DNA of 64,000 bases from contig JAPFFF010000044.1 in assembly GCA_039105265.1 (NCBI GenBank), positions 372,001-436,000 on the forward strand, written 5' to 3'. Origin of the DNA: Tritrichomonas musculus. Lineage: Eukaryota > Parabasalia > Tritrichomonadida > Tritrichomonadidae. The notes under the pieces are model-generated. The model was not told the origin of the DNA and ran no database searches. It saw only the letters and a program-made list of their open reading frames with translations. Position numbers and translations under genes: made by a program. This document shows positions 26,842 through 37,657 of this stretch, in pieces (the first letter of the stretch is position 1; the number at the start of each line of letters is the position of its first letter).

Positions 26842-29595
26842 TTAATATTCATCTTCTATCTTATTAATATCATATTTAAATGCTTGAGCTTTACGTTCTA
26901 TTTTTTGTTCATCATACTTATTCTTATATTCTAAATATTTACTATTATCACCATATAACTTATTAATAATTTTTGTTACTTGTTTTTTATAAAAATCTTT
27001 ATTGTATTTAATATCTTCTGGTGTTGAATTTATTATCTGTTCTTGAATAAGTTCTTGTATATTTTCATCATTAGGATTTTCAAGACAAAAGATTTGTTTA
27101 AAAATTAATATGAATAATCGACTTAAAATATTAGCAAATCCTTTATGCTGAAGATTATTCTTTTCAAGTTGTTCTACTAAAATTTCTCCTGTTTTTGTAT
27201 CAACAATATCATCAATATAAGCTTCTCTTAACTTTACTATTTTTGGTCCTACTCTTTCATTATAATCAGCTTTATGTTCACGTTTATAGTTTAACCAGGC
27301 TGGATAATTTAAGATTTTTCCTTTATATTTTGAACTTTTTTCTAGATCTCTTTTAGCACCTATATCAATAAGAATAACATACATAGCATTTGAAATTGAT
27401 AAATAGTTCAAGAGTTTAGTAACTATTTTGTATTGAGGATATTCTATAATCCAGAAAAATTTCCATATATAAGAGAAGACAGATGACCAGTAACTTTGAG
27501 GAGATAATCTTTTACTGATTCTAGGTTTTCCTAAACCTAAACTTGAATAATGTTTTCTATATTCTTTCATATTTTTATTTGCGTCAATATTATATTCTCC
27601 TTTTCTCCAGTTTACATCATTTATATCTTTATTAAATTGTTCTGCTAACCAGGTGTTAAAAGGTTTTTCTTTTCTTTCAGCTTTACTTACAGTTGAAAGC
27701 CAAACTTTTTTATAAGGACTAGCTCGAACAAGTTTATATCCATTAATTATTCTAGGAATTCCACGTTTATCAACTAAAACAACATCTTCAACACGATCTC
27801 CATTTAAATCAGTGATAGGTTTTCCAATAGGATCTTTTGCATTTGGCGGTAATAATCTATATCTAGGAACTCCATTTTCATCAACATGATTATGTGCATA
27901 TTCTTGCGCTGTATCTCTAGCTGCTGCATTAGGAATATATTTAATTCTATAATTACCGTTAATAATGATATCTAGTAAATGATTGTTATAGAAAGAAATA
28001 TTTCCTTCTGTTTCATTTACAAGATTTTCTACTTTAAATGTTTTTAATTTATCTGGTAAATCATCAATATCTCTATCAGATCTTTTTCCTCTTATTACAG
28101 AACTTTCTTCTTTTTTCATAAGATCCTTAATATAATCTTTATCGGGCATATAAGTATTCTCATTATTAAGTACATTATAAGGTTTAAATAATTTTGATAC
28201 TTGTTGATCAAATTCTACTTCTTTTTCTTCAGGTTTTTTTGATTTACGAGGAGCTTTATATGTTGTTATAGATTTATTAAGATTATCAATTATATCATCT
28301 TCACTTTCATCATCAAACCCAAAATCAAAATCTTCATCATTAATACTATGTCCTATTGTTTCTTTTGGTTCTGAATCACTATCGGCCATTTTATTATCAA
28401 ATAAAGTTTCATTTTCTAAATCACTATTCATGTTATAAAATATTTCTCTATCTCCATTCTCTTTCAAATAATGAATTAGTTTTTTTATTTGTTCTTTATT
28501 TTTAGGTTCAGTTTCTTCATCAAATATATTTGTTTCTCGTATAGCATTATGTAACTCTAGTACATATTTTCTTATTCTTATATCTGTTTCATCTTTAGGG
28601 TTAATAGCTTTATTATAATAATTATATAAGTCTTCAGCTGAAAAATCATTATTTAATAAACCAAATTTTTTTAATTGATTAGCATCAATTGTAGAAGATT
28701 GTCTATATAATTTCATTAACTGTTCTCCATCTATTTCATAATTTTCAGCAATAGTTTGTATTGTTTTTTTATTTGTTTTTCTTCTTTTATTTTCATATAC
28801 TTGAATACTAGTTGCTATTATTGTTTGTATTTTATTTAATTCTGTTTTAACATTTATTCCTTTTTTCTTAATATATGAATCAATTTCTTCAGTTAATAAT
28901 TTTACAGTAAGTTTAATATGTTCACTATCTTCTTCATTGAATAAAGGATATTTTTTAGGATCATCAGCAATTCTATAAAAACATAATAGAGTATCAATAT
29001 ATTCTTTAGAAAGTATATTATTATCTTTAAGAAATTTTGAATCTTTATTATATCTATTTCTATAATAATGATCTTGTTGTTCTAATTCTTCTTCCTCTTC
29101 CTCTATATTTACTTTATCATCATTATCATTATCATTATCATGAGAACTCGTAACAACATCATCTTCATCTTCAACAGAATTATAATCATTTGTTTCATCA
29201 TTATTATCATCATCTTTATTTTTAGTTCTTTTTGAGTAGTAAGATGGTAGATTTATATAACGTTTTCTTAAACTATCTAAGTCATTAAATAAACTTGTTC
29301 CATTTTTTAATATTTTTGATAAATCTTGTTTTTGTTTTGTTGTTGATATTCTTGCTGTTGTAAAATAATTTTTTAAGTTTTCAAGTTTTTTGATTACTTC
29401 TTTTTTATATTTGTTAGGATTATTTATACATTCTATTACATTATTAATAACATTTTCATCTATATTTGATTCATCATACATATATATCAACATTCTACGA
29501 TAATTTGTATCTGTAACTCTTTCTCTTATATTTCTTTTGAATTCTGCTTTAACGGGATCTTCGTTCTTTTTTGGCTTCATGCGAATTGCTGACAT
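26842..29595 (-). CDS. Modular repeat protein with conserved C-terminal domain (element B)
   Basis: 917 residues. The N-terminus has a helical module (NYRRMLIYMYDESNIDENVINNVIECINNP...) of the type repeated in A and C, then more diverged modules (ILSKEYIDTLLCFYRIADDPKKYP). An acidic low-complexity region surrounds residues 130-170. The C-terminal ~390 residues are strongly conserved in all three elements: LDIIINGNYRIKYIPNAAARDTA, ITDLNGDRVEDVVLVDKRG, INGYKLVRASPYKKVW, LGKPRISKRLSPQSYWSSVF. The DLNGD..DVVLVD string looks like a calcium-loop or FG-GAP-like strand, also seen in some large-virus proteins. Function unknown; the head-to-head link with the fibre gene suggests a virion component. The starts are 14 bp apart. 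Confidence 0.8.
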   Translation of the reverse strand: MSAIRMKPKKNEDPVKAEFKRNIRERVTDTNYRRMLIYMYDESNIDENVINNVIECINNPNKYKKEVIKKLENLKNYFTTARISTTKQKQDLSKILKNGTSLFNDLDSLRKRYINLPSYYSKRTKNKDDDNNDETNDYNSVEDEDDVVTSSHDNDNDNDDKVNIEEEEEELEQQDHYYRNRYNKDSKFLKDNNILSKEYIDTLLCFYRIADDPKKYPLFNEEDSEHIKLTVKLLTEEIDSYIKKKGINVKTELNKIQTIIATSIQVYENKRRKTNKKTIQTIAENYEIDGEQLMKLYRQSSTIDANQLKKFGLLNNDFSAEDLYNYYNKAINPKDETDIRIRKYVLELHNAIRETNIFDEETEPKNKEQIKKLIHYLKENGDREIFYNMNSDLENETLFDNKMADSDSEPKETIGHSINDEDFDFGFDDESEDDIIDNLNKSITTYKAPRKSKKPEEKEVEFDQQVSKLFKPYNVLNNENTYMPDKDYIKDLMKKEESSVIRGKRSDRDIDDLPDKLKTFKVENLVNETEGNISFYNNHLLDIIINGNYRIKYIPNAAARDTAQEYAHNHVDENGVPRYRLLPPNAKDPIGKPITDLNGDRVEDVVLVDKRGIPRIINGYKLVRASPYKKVWLSTVSKAERKEKPFNTWLAEQFNKDINDVNWRKGEYNIDANKNMKEYRKHYSSLGLGKPRISKRLSPQSYWSSVFSYIWKFFWIIEYPQYKIVTKLLNYLSISNAMYVILIDIGAKRDLEKSSKYKGKILNYPAWLNYKREHKADYNERVGPKIVKLREAYIDDIVDTKTGEILVEQLEKNNLQHKGFANILSRLFILIFKQIFCLENPNDENIQELIQEQIINSTPEDIKYNKDFYKKQVTKIINKLYGDNSKYLEYKNKYDEQKIERKAQAFKYDINKIEDEY

Positions 29596-29609
29596 TTATT
29601 ACGTTATAA

Positions 29610-32123
29610 ATGTTTACAATAGAACAAGCTGGTAGTATTAAGAAAGTAAATACAATTGATGAATTAATTATAGAATATATTAAGAAATATAGTTGTCAAG
29701 CGAATTTAGGATCAAATTCATTAAATGAAGAAAAAATAAAAGAACTATTAAAACCTTATGCTTTAACTACAGATTTATTTGATTATGTAAAAGTTGAAGA
29801 AATTAATGATAAACAGGATAAACTAACATTTTCATCAACAAAAGAAGATTATGAAACTAACAAAGATTCAACAACAATAGTACCGACATTAAGTTTATTA
29901 AATCAGTTAGTTAATGATAAAAATAATAATCTCAATATAGTAAAGTACGATAATGAATTTGAATACGATGAATATAAATCGTTAAATTTAACATACTTTA
30001 ATGAAACATTTGATGAAAAAGTATTAAGTATGAAATCATGTATAAGTATGTATTATGATTTACGTGATAAATTATTATATGATAAACAAGATAAACTAGA
30101 ATTTTCATCAACAAAAGAACACTATGAAACTAATAAAGAATCTACTACAATAATACCAACATTATCATTAATAACTGAATTAATATCAAACAACAACAAT
30201 AGTATTGAAATACTTAAAGATGAAACAATATATAATAACGATAATGAAATATTCTTTAATAATATTCAAGAAGCTGCTAATGACAACAATGTTTTATCAT
30301 CTCAATTAGCTATAAATTTCATATGGAAATATATTGAATATATGATTGAATTTCATGCTGTATTAAAAAATGAATTGACAAGAAGTTATAGATTTAATAT
30401 TGAAGATTATGAAACACTAACTTTAAATAATATTGATAATGAAAAAGAATATGAAGTATTAAGTGAAAAATCATCATTAAAAATGTATTATAACTTACTA
30501 AATAAAATTAAAACCAAACAAGATTCATTAACAATATCAACAACAAAATCAGATTATGAAACTAATAAAGAATCAACAACAATAATTCCTAGTTTGAACT
30601 TAATAAATGAATTAATAAGTGAATGTGATAATAAAAATGAAGATGGTTCATTAACATTAAATTCAACAAATGATACTGTATTATCAGTGTTTTCTAATCA
30701 TAAATATGGTCCTTCAATAAAATTGGGTGTTGATAATACAAATTATGTACAAATACATTATAACACAAATAATCGAATATTCTTCTCATTAACAAATGAT
30801 TCATTTTTAGAATATAATGGATCAGATCAATCACTTAATCTTTATTGTAAAGAATTTAAAATATTCAATGATAAACGAAATGACAATACACATATTGATT
30901 TATTATTAGGTCTTGATAGTAAAAGGTGTATAAAATTACATTATTATTATTCTTGGCCGACAGATCCTGATAGAAATATATTTATTAATTCTACAGATTT
31001 ATCGATTGCTGAAGCTAAATTTATAACATTCACTAAAAATCAAAGTAGAAGTAAAACAGATAGTACAGATATTATTGAAACTTTTACAACTACATTTGAA
31101 GATAATGTTAGTGTTTTTGTTAATGATTTACGTAAAACAGAAAATGATAAATATTTAACAGAATCAGAATGTAATGCAAAATATATAGCTAAAGAAGGAA
31201 ATTCAACTATTAAAGGTACATTGTCAATATTAGATGAAAATGCTGCAAATTCATTAATATTTGGTAGAAGTTCAACTGAAAATGAAGCTGCAACATTAAG
31301 CTTTTTCGATAATTCAGGAGCTTTAGGAGTTGTTGGTAATGAAAATCTTATAAACTGGAATACAACAAATACAACTTTTTATAATAATATTGTATTATTT
31401 TATAGTAAATTAGAAATAGGAAGTAAAGAACCTAATGGATTACTTGTTTATCAAGAAAATCCAAATTTATGTGAATCAAATATAGTTCTTGGTCTTAATT
31501 CAGCAAAATGTGCAAAAATACAATATTATAATCAAGGTAATTTAGCTTATTATAGAATATTATTTGATAATTCAAACATATTTTCTTATGAAGTTTCTAC
31601 ATCAGGAAGAAATACAATAATTGGTTCTAATTTACATGTTAACGGTAAAATTACATCAAATGGATCAAATACGATTACTCATTATTGTCCTATTGAGAAT
31701 TCTTTAAATAATATTGATGATTTCATTATAGGAACTCCTGTTTACTTAACCGGAAAAGTATATAAACGAAAAGATGATAAATGGATAGAATCAAATGAAG
31801 ATGATGTTATTGATTGTATATGTTCAGTTAAAACACAAGGAATATGGAAAGAATATATAGGTATTTGTACACATATAGATAAAGAAAACAATTCAATCAA
31901 GTTTGCAACTCAAGGCGATTATCTTGTTCGTGTTACTGATTCTTCATGTTATAGTATAGGTGATGAAGTATTTATTGATGATGATAATAAGCTTAAGATT
32001 TTATCAGGTGAAACAGCAATAACATCAAAAATAAAAAGATTAACTGTAGGTATAGTAACATCAATTATAAACAAAAATATGTTAGCTGTTTTTCAAATCT
32101 TAAATATTAAGTTTATTAATTAA
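29610..32123 (+). CDS. Fibre-like protein, intact copy (element B)
   Basis: 837 residues. N-terminus MFTIEQAGSIKKVNTIDELI matches the fibre genes of A and C. Three repeats of type KQDKLTFSSTKEDYETNKDS followed by TTIVPTLSLLNQL lie at about residues 67, 160 and 304. A central beta-rich region contains twice-used GLDSKRCIKLHYY / GLNSAKCAKIQYY segments. The C-terminal ~130 residues (GTPVYLTGKVY, CSVKTQGIWKEYIGICTHID, CYSIGDEVFIDDDNKLKIL, TVGIVTSII) form a domain like the end domains of phage tail fibres. Likely role: trimeric attachment fibre of the virion, inferred from architecture. This copy shows that the C copy carries two nonsense codons. Confidence 0.8.
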   Translation: MFTIEQAGSIKKVNTIDELIIEYIKKYSCQANLGSNSLNEEKIKELLKPYALTTDLFDYVKVEEINDKQDKLTFSSTKEDYETNKDSTTIVPTLSLLNQLVNDKNNNLNIVKYDNEFEYDEYKSLNLTYFNETFDEKVLSMKSCISMYYDLRDKLLYDKQDKLEFSSTKEHYETNKESTTIIPTLSLITELISNNNNSIEILKDETIYNNDNEIFFNNIQEAANDNNVLSSQLAINFIWKYIEYMIEFHAVLKNELTRSYRFNIEDYETLTLNNIDNEKEYEVLSEKSSLKMYYNLLNKIKTKQDSLTISTTKSDYETNKESTTIIPSLNLINELISECDNKNEDGSLTLNSTNDTVLSVFSNHKYGPSIKLGVDNTNYVQIHYNTNNRIFFSLTNDSFLEYNGSDQSLNLYCKEFKIFNDKRNDNTHIDLLLGLDSKRCIKLHYYYSWPTDPDRNIFINSTDLSIAEAKFITFTKNQSRSKTDSTDIIETFTTTFEDNVSVFVNDLRKTENDKYLTESECNAKYIAKEGNSTIKGTLSILDENAANSLIFGRSSTENEAATLSFFDNSGALGVVGNENLINWNTTNTTFYNNIVLFYSKLEIGSKEPNGLLVYQENPNLCESNIVLGLNSAKCAKIQYYNQGNLAYYRILFDNSNIFSYEVSTSGRNTIIGSNLHVNGKITSNGSNTITHYCPIENSLNNIDDFIIGTPVYLTGKVYKRKDDKWIESNEDDVIDCICSVKTQGIWKEYIGICTHIDKENNSIKFATQGDYLVRVTDSSCYSIGDEVFIDDDNKLKILSGETAITSKIKRLTVGIVTSIINKNMLAVFQILNIKFIN

Positions 32124-32408
32124 TTTGTCTGTCATATAAATAGAAAGATTAATATCATATTTCTCTTTTAATTCTTTTCTAACATAACTTATCTGAGTGT
32201 GTTTTGGTAGTTTAGCAATAATATTTTTAGTTTCTTCATTTTCAATATATTCTAATACTTGTTTTTGTTGTTCTTCATTTAAATACTTACTTTTATTAAA
32301 AATGTTATTTCTTTGTTTTGGTGTTTTTGGTTTTTCTTTCTCTTTCAATAATTCATTTAATAAGTTTTTGATTTCACTTAATATATTTAATATATCTTGA
32401 TTAGACAT
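32100..32408 (-). CDS. p102, polymerase-neighbour protein (element B)
   Basis: 102 residues from the ATG at 32408 (MSNQDILNILSEIKNLL), after repeated TTTTTATTTTTATTTTTAATTC. The C-terminal half matches the 192-aa protein of C (45467-46045): NIFNKSKYLNEEQQKQVLEYI, YVRKELKEKYDINLSIYMTDKLIN. A short N-terminal helix may form a coiled coil. It overlaps the fibre gene end by 24 bases and lies downstream of the polymerase on the same strand, whereas in C the homologue is upstream of the polymerase. Helical fold, possibly DNA-binding; function unknown. Confidence 0.7.
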   Translation of the reverse strand: MSNQDILNILSEIKNLLNELLKEKEKPKTPKQRNNIFNKSKYLNEEQQKQVLEYIENEETKNIIAKLPKHTQISYVRKELKEKYDINLSIYMTDKLINKLNI

Positions 32409-32460
32409 TATCAATTTGAATTAAAAATAAAAATAAAAAATAAAGTTTTTTAAAATTGAT

Positions 32461-35400
32461 TTATTGATTTATTAAATAATCATTAGCAGAAAGACCAAAT
32501 ATATAAGGAGCACAAGATTGATTTTCTAATACAATCATTTTAGTATGTACTCCTGTTAAAGCATTTTTATTAACAGTTATCTTAGACATTATATTATTTT
32601 TCATTTGAAGATTTATGTTTTTACCTATCTTAACTGATTGATTTGATATGATTTCATTATAATCTGTATGTTTTATATCATTCTTCTTTAATGATATACC
32701 TTTAAGTTTCATAGCTTTAACATTTTCATTATTGTTGAATATACAATAGCATTTGGGTGCTAATGCTATCATGTTTTCACCAATCTTTTCAATAGCACAA
32801 CCCAATAATTTCTTTTCATCTTCAATAGTATTAATGTTAGGATTAGGTAAATATTTATATACATGTTTATCCCAAAATGATTTGTCTTTAATAATATAAT
32901 CAAATAATTGAGAAGGAGGTTTATTTTTATCTCCTGAAACTGCAAGATATAAACTATCTGTATCAGATTCTATATAATGAAACTTATTTGTATCTAAACA
33001 TCGAATTAAGAAATCATAGTAAAAAGTGAGATAAACAAACTTACTTAAATCTAAAGTCCAAAATGATTCTTGTAAACAAGTTGTACAATGATAGTATTTA
33101 GGTTGTTGTTGTATTATAAATAAATCATCTTTTAACTGAGCACCATTCATATAAGTTTGAGAAATAATATACTGATAAGCTTTGTTAGTATCGCAAATCT
33201 TTACTTTACAAAACTTTTCTGTATTTATTCCGTCATATCCATATGAACCATTCATACTAATCTTATAAAACTTTTCATTTCCTTTCTCTTTCTTTGAAAT
33301 AATATCTTGTCTCTTTTTCATAAATGTAGTTACAAATTCATTAAAACCTGTATGTGCTTCATATAATGAAATAGATTTAACATCTTCTAAAATAAGTCCA
33401 TGATCTAATAAAAACCATAAATAATAGTTAGAAAATGTCATATACTGACCATATGTATCTAATAGCATAGTTAGTTTTCGTTCTTCTTTATTTAATGATG
33501 TTAGTTTGTGTTTTTCAAGATAATTGTACATATAACTACCTATTACATTTTCTTCATTCTTAATCATAATATTTCTGAAAACAGGTGGAAAATTAATAAA
33601 GTAGTTAATCTTATTTTTAGGACATACTAGTTTAACTTCAGCTTTGAATAAATATTTTGGATTAGGTTGAAATCTTGTTTTGTTTGTTATGATATCTAAT
33701 GCTCTTTGTTTTGATTGTTTATCTTTAACTTCAATTCTTTTAATAAATGAACCCGGCATATACATTATACCACCATGATACTTATTAAAATCATGTTTTG
33801 TTGATGAAAATGAAGAAGGATATAAACTATTAAAATCTATTCCTAAAACATGAGTCATAATATTTTCAGTATCTTCACTTATTACTTTATTATTTTCAGA
33901 ATCATATCTGAATTTATTAATATGAGTTTCTCCTTTAATATTATATCTATGTTGAACATTTGATAAACCACCTGTTATATTATTTCTTAAACTATAGTAT
34001 TCTTGTTCATCATTTATTAAAGTTGGAAGATGATGTAATTTGCAATATTTCTTTAATTGAATTCTTAATCTTGTTATTTTTTCATCATTTCTCTTACGAA
34101 GTTTATTACATTCTATACAACATAGTTTACAGTTCTTTAATTCATGTCCTAAATCATTATCAATTCTATCTAATGTAGGCTTATTTTCACTAGTAAAATG
34201 TTCATCACATAAATAACAACAAGAATTCTCGTACATTTTCATAAATTCATCATAATCAGAAACATTTATACATTTATCAAGATTTCTAGGTTTATCTTTA
34301 TGTGTTTGATTATATTTTTGATCTTGTTTATAATAACTATCACATTTATAGCGAAACCATTTTAATGAAGGTTTAAATGTATTTTCTTTGTTAATTATTT
34401 CATATTTAGCATTTACATCAAAATCTTTATAAGCTAGTGCATATTTAATACAAGCTGAACATTTTGATAAAGATAAGTTAGAAATCAGATCTACTTTATA
34501 TTCAGCATTCATCTTTATTAAGTTATCTAAAGGTTTAATCATCATTTCAACATCATTATCATTATATGCTAACAAATACGACCATCTATCACTATAATTC
34601 TTACTATCTTTAACATATTCTTCATATTCTTCTTTTGTTAAAGGATTCTTTTGATTAAGATAGCTATAGAAATCATTATACTCAAAAGGTTCAGATTTAG
34701 ATAAAACTTCATTATAGTTTTCACTGTTAATAGCTTCATATGGAAATACACCTTTATTACTATTATCTAAACCACCAAAATCAGTACCAAACTGTTTTAA
34801 TGTTCCACCAGCTACAAAAGATTGAGCATCTATAAACCTCAGTTTAGTATCATATTTATTAGATGATAAGATAAATTGTTTTAATGATGATAATGTTCCT
34901 ATTATGCTATTTGATTCAATTTTCCAGTGTTCAGCATTTAGATACTGTTTAAATAAGTTACTATCAAAACGTGAAGAATTAAATCCAAAAACAGTTATAA
35001 CATTTATATTAGAATCTATATTTTCAGGTACACATGAATACTGTTGTTTATCTTTATATACTGTTAATGATTGTTCAAATAACCAGTTTATCCAATTTAT
35101 AATAAACTCATTACTATCTCTTAAACTAAAATTCTTTGTTAATAATCCTTTTGCTGATTTAACACATGATGAAACTGATATAGGTATTAATCTAGAGTTA
35201 ATTGTTGTTGATTTACCAATTTCTTTATTTATAATTTGTTCCATAGTTTCAAAATCATAAGTTATATAATAAATATTAGGTTTCCATTCTATATCATAAG
35301 CTAAACAATATTCATAAACAGAATTATTAAGAATATGAGGACAGTATGGAAGAGCTTCTTTAACTGAAACAAACTGTTTCTTAAACTTAGAATCACAATG

Positions 35401-36966
35401 TTTAACATGATCTTCGAATCTATATAAGTTTTGTTTACCATAATGAACATATGAATTACATTTAGGACATATATGAATTTGTGTTAACTTTTCAGCATCT
35501 TTAATAAACATAATATGAATTGTAAGATCTTTTGTAAATAATAATGCTGAATATGTTTGATAATCTTTATTGAAAAACCATTGTTCTTGAATATCATATT
35601 GATTAATTTCACTAAAATATTCATAAATGTTGATATTGATTTTATGTTTTTGAGCTGATTCTTTCATTTCATCTAATGTTACACCTTTAAAATTATTTAG
35701 TATAAGTTGTCCTTCTTTAGGTATTTTTGTTGTATATTTGATGTTATGTTCTTCTAATAATAATTTTTTAGCAACTTTAGTTCTATGATTTATTGTATAG
35801 TAATTATTTTTATCTTTTCTTTGATTTTCTGGATTTGTTAATTCTGGATATAAACAACAAGCTAAAAATCTAAACCAGCATAAACAATCATCTTCATCAT
35901 CAGCTATTATATAATTATTATTTGATTTGAAAATTTTGGGTAGATCTTTAATATGTCCAGTTACTTTTCTCATTCTTGAAACTGTAAATGAAACTGAATG
36001 TACTATTGTTAATTTATTGTTAGATGATGTAGTTTCATAACTGTTTAAAACTGTTTCTATATACATTTTACAACTTTCTAAGCTTTGTTCATTATTAATT
36101 ATTATTGGAATAGAAGCTTTATAATTTTTCCATCTTATTTCTCTAGCTTCATATTCATATGTTTCTTCATATGTTTCAAAATTAAACGAACTTGTTTCAA
36201 AAACTCCACTTAACTGAAAATGTATTTTAAAAGGTTTTATCTCTTCTTTGTATACTTTATATAATGATTCATATATGTTATTAAGTGAAGATATTTCATT
36301 AAAATAATATGTAATTATTGGTTCTCTATTATCATATCTTTCTTTAATAAATTCAATAGGATAATGATAATTTTGTAATGTTTCTACAGCTTTATCGAAA
36401 TTATTAGGGTAATTGATAATAAGAAAATCATTATGCTTATTTTGAAAAGAATGTCCGTTTTTCTGTAAATAATCATATAGTTCTTGATTTTCTGGTTCAT
36501 TTATTACTGGTTTATCAATTATATCTAATACTTCATTTATAGCTTTCTTTGCGATTTCTATATTATTCTTAATTATTTGTTCTTGTTTAAACTTATTTCT
36601 TATTGATTTGTGTATATATTCATCATGTTTATCATTATATTTATATTTATCTTTATTTTCACTTAATTGTTTAAAGAAGTTATTATCATCTTTATCTTCT
36701 CCTTCTTTAATAAATTTGCAATTAATAAATCTTGATATATGATCTTCATTTAATGTATTAAGATTTTCATCAATATCATCATATAATAATAATATGTCAA
36801 AAGCTTTATTTTTATTTAAATAATTACATAAATTTTGTTTTGTTCTTTCATTATCATTAGTTATAGCAATATTAGCATCTAAAAATGAATTCAATTCAAT
36901 AATATTATCATTTAATATTTTATTATCCCAATTTTTGAAAAATGCTGTTGTAATTATTTTAGTCAT
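32461..36966 (-). CDS. Family B DNA polymerase with internal HNH domain (element B)
   Basis: 1501 residues. In order: a divergent N-terminus (possible terminal-protein or DNA-binding part), a zinc-finger-like CPKCNSY...HVKHC (about 500-525), exo I YYITYDFETMEQ (about 569), exo II FGFNSSRFDSNLF (about 659), exo III YLLAYNDNDVEMM (about 799), an HNH-type segment CYLCDEHF...TLDRIDNDLGHELKNC...CIECNKLR (about 915-970), motif A GIDFNSLYPSSF (about 1042), motif B KFYKISMNGSYGYDG (about 1238), motif C ESDTDSLYLAV (about 1332) and KLKGIS (about 1420). All catalytic residues of exonuclease and polymerase are present. It should replicate the linear element by protein priming. Typical plasmid and virus enzymes are shorter; the N-terminal part and HNH insert account for the excess. 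Confidence 0.92.
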   Translation of the reverse strand: MTKIITTAFFKNWDNKILNDNIIELNSFLDANIAITNDNERTKQNLCNYLNKNKAFDILLLYDDIDENLNTLNEDHISRFINCKFIKEGEDKDDNNFFKQLSENKDKYKYNDKHDEYIHKSIRNKFKQEQIIKNNIEIAKKAINEVLDIIDKPVINEPENQELYDYLQKNGHSFQNKHNDFLIINYPNNFDKAVETLQNYHYPIEFIKERYDNREPIITYYFNEISSLNNIYESLYKVYKEEIKPFKIHFQLSGVFETSSFNFETYEETYEYEAREIRWKNYKASIPIIINNEQSLESCKMYIETVLNSYETTSSNNKLTIVHSVSFTVSRMRKVTGHIKDLPKIFKSNNNYIIADDEDDCLCWFRFLACCLYPELTNPENQRKDKNNYYTINHRTKVAKKLLLEEHNIKYTTKIPKEGQLILNNFKGVTLDEMKESAQKHKININIYEYFSEINQYDIQEQWFFNKDYQTYSALLFTKDLTIHIMFIKDAEKLTQIHICPKCNSYVHYGKQNLYRFEDHVKHCDSKFKKQFVSVKEALPYCPHILNNSVYEYCLAYDIEWKPNIYYITYDFETMEQIINKEIGKSTTINSRLIPISVSSCVKSAKGLLTKNFSLRDSNEFIINWINWLFEQSLTVYKDKQQYSCVPENIDSNINVITVFGFNSSRFDSNLFKQYLNAEHWKIESNSIIGTLSSLKQFILSSNKYDTKLRFIDAQSFVAGGTLKQFGTDFGGLDNSNKGVFPYEAINSENYNEVLSKSEPFEYNDFYSYLNQKNPLTKEEYEEYVKDSKNYSDRWSYLLAYNDNDVEMMIKPLDNLIKMNAEYKVDLISNLSLSKCSACIKYALAYKDFDVNAKYEIINKENTFKPSLKWFRYKCDSYYKQDQKYNQTHKDKPRNLDKCINVSDYDEFMKMYENSCCYLCDEHFTSENKPTLDRIDNDLGHELKNCKLCCIECNKLRKRNDEKITRLRIQLKKYCKLHHLPTLINDEQEYYSLRNNITGGLSNVQHRYNIKGETHINKFRYDSENNKVISEDTENIMTHVLGIDFNSLYPSSFSSTKHDFNKYHGGIMYMPGSFIKRIEVKDKQSKQRALDIITNKTRFQPNPKYLFKAEVKLVCPKNKINYFINFPPVFRNIMIKNEENVIGSYMYNYLEKHKLTSLNKEERKLTMLLDTYGQYMTFSNYYLWFLLDHGLILEDVKSISLYEAHTGFNEFVTTFMKKRQDIISKKEKGNEKFYKISMNGSYGYDGINTEKFCKVKICDTNKAYQYIISQTYMNGAQLKDDLFIIQQQPKYYHCTTCLQESFWTLDLSKFVYLTFYYDFLIRCLDTNKFHYIESDTDSLYLAVSGDKNKPPSQLFDYIIKDKSFWDKHVYKYLPNPNINTIEDEKKLLGCAIEKIGENMIALAPKCYCIFNNNENVKAMKLKGISLKKNDIKHTDYNEIISNQSVKIGKNINLQMKNNIMSKITVNKNALTGVHTKMIVLENQSCAPYIFGLSANDYLINQ

Positions 36967-37657
36967 TTTTACTTTTTGTTATTTATATGTGATTAAAAGT
37001 TAAAAAATATAATAATTTAAAATTAAAATATTTCAAAATTCAAATTTAAATACAAAAATATAATAATTTATAACTCTTCTTTTATTCTATATACTCTATC
37101 TTATCTATTTTCTCTTCTTTCTCTATTATTCTACAAAAACATAATTGTCAAAATTTAAAAGTGACAATTATCCACTTTATTTAGTATTCAATTATTTAAA
37201 GAGCAAATTTGCTTTATTAATTAAAATTTATTTAGTATTCAATTATTTAAAGAGTAAATTTGCTTTATTTTTTGAATTGAATTGATATTGAAAATCATAG
37301 AAATTAGAGTTTGTTTTATTATTTCAATACTTTAAATAGCAAATTTGCTTTATTATTTTCTCAGTTTTTCAATAATCATTGAATTATTTTAAAGAGTAAA
37401 ATTGCTTTATAATATTTTCAATAATCATTGAATTAAAATAAAGAGCAAATTTGCTTTTTATATTTTGAATAATCATAATTAAACGAATAAAAGAACAAAT
37501 TTGCTTTATTTAAATTTAATAAAAAATGTTATACTATCTATTTTTCGAACTTGATATCTTTTATTTATGATTATTCCATTAAGTTAAACATTGAATTAAA
37601 TATTCAATTAAAAGTAAAAAATAAAAATAATAAATACAAAAATAAAGTTTAAGTTTT
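36967..37657. other. Polymerase-terminus spacer of element B with a palindrome array
   Basis: About 690 bp of very A+T-rich sequence between the polymerase start and p147, without a credible gene. It contains six copies of a near-palindrome AAAGAGCAAATTTGCTTTAT (described separately) and a tract TTTAGTATTCAATTATTTAA that is repeated next to the first two copies. Confidence 0.75.
37198..37510. repeat. Six spaced copies of the palindrome AAAGAGCAAATTTGCTTTAT
   Basis: Copies at about 37198, 37250, 37332, 37391, 37440 and 37491, roughly 50-80 bp apart. The centre GCAAATTTGC is a perfect 10-base palindrome in the first, third and fifth copies; others have one or two changes (GTAAATTTGC, GTAAAATTGC, ACAAATTTGC). 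Orientation is constant and flanks are partly repeated (TTGAATTA, TTTAGTATTC). The array could serve as protein-binding iterons for replication or transcription. Confidence 0.75.

Noticed and set aside
34060-34220. Intein or homing element in the polymerase
   Set aside because: The HNH segment is shared by two very divergent polymerases, and no splicing-type Cys/His-Asn boundary motifs are visible, so it is treated as a built-in domain.
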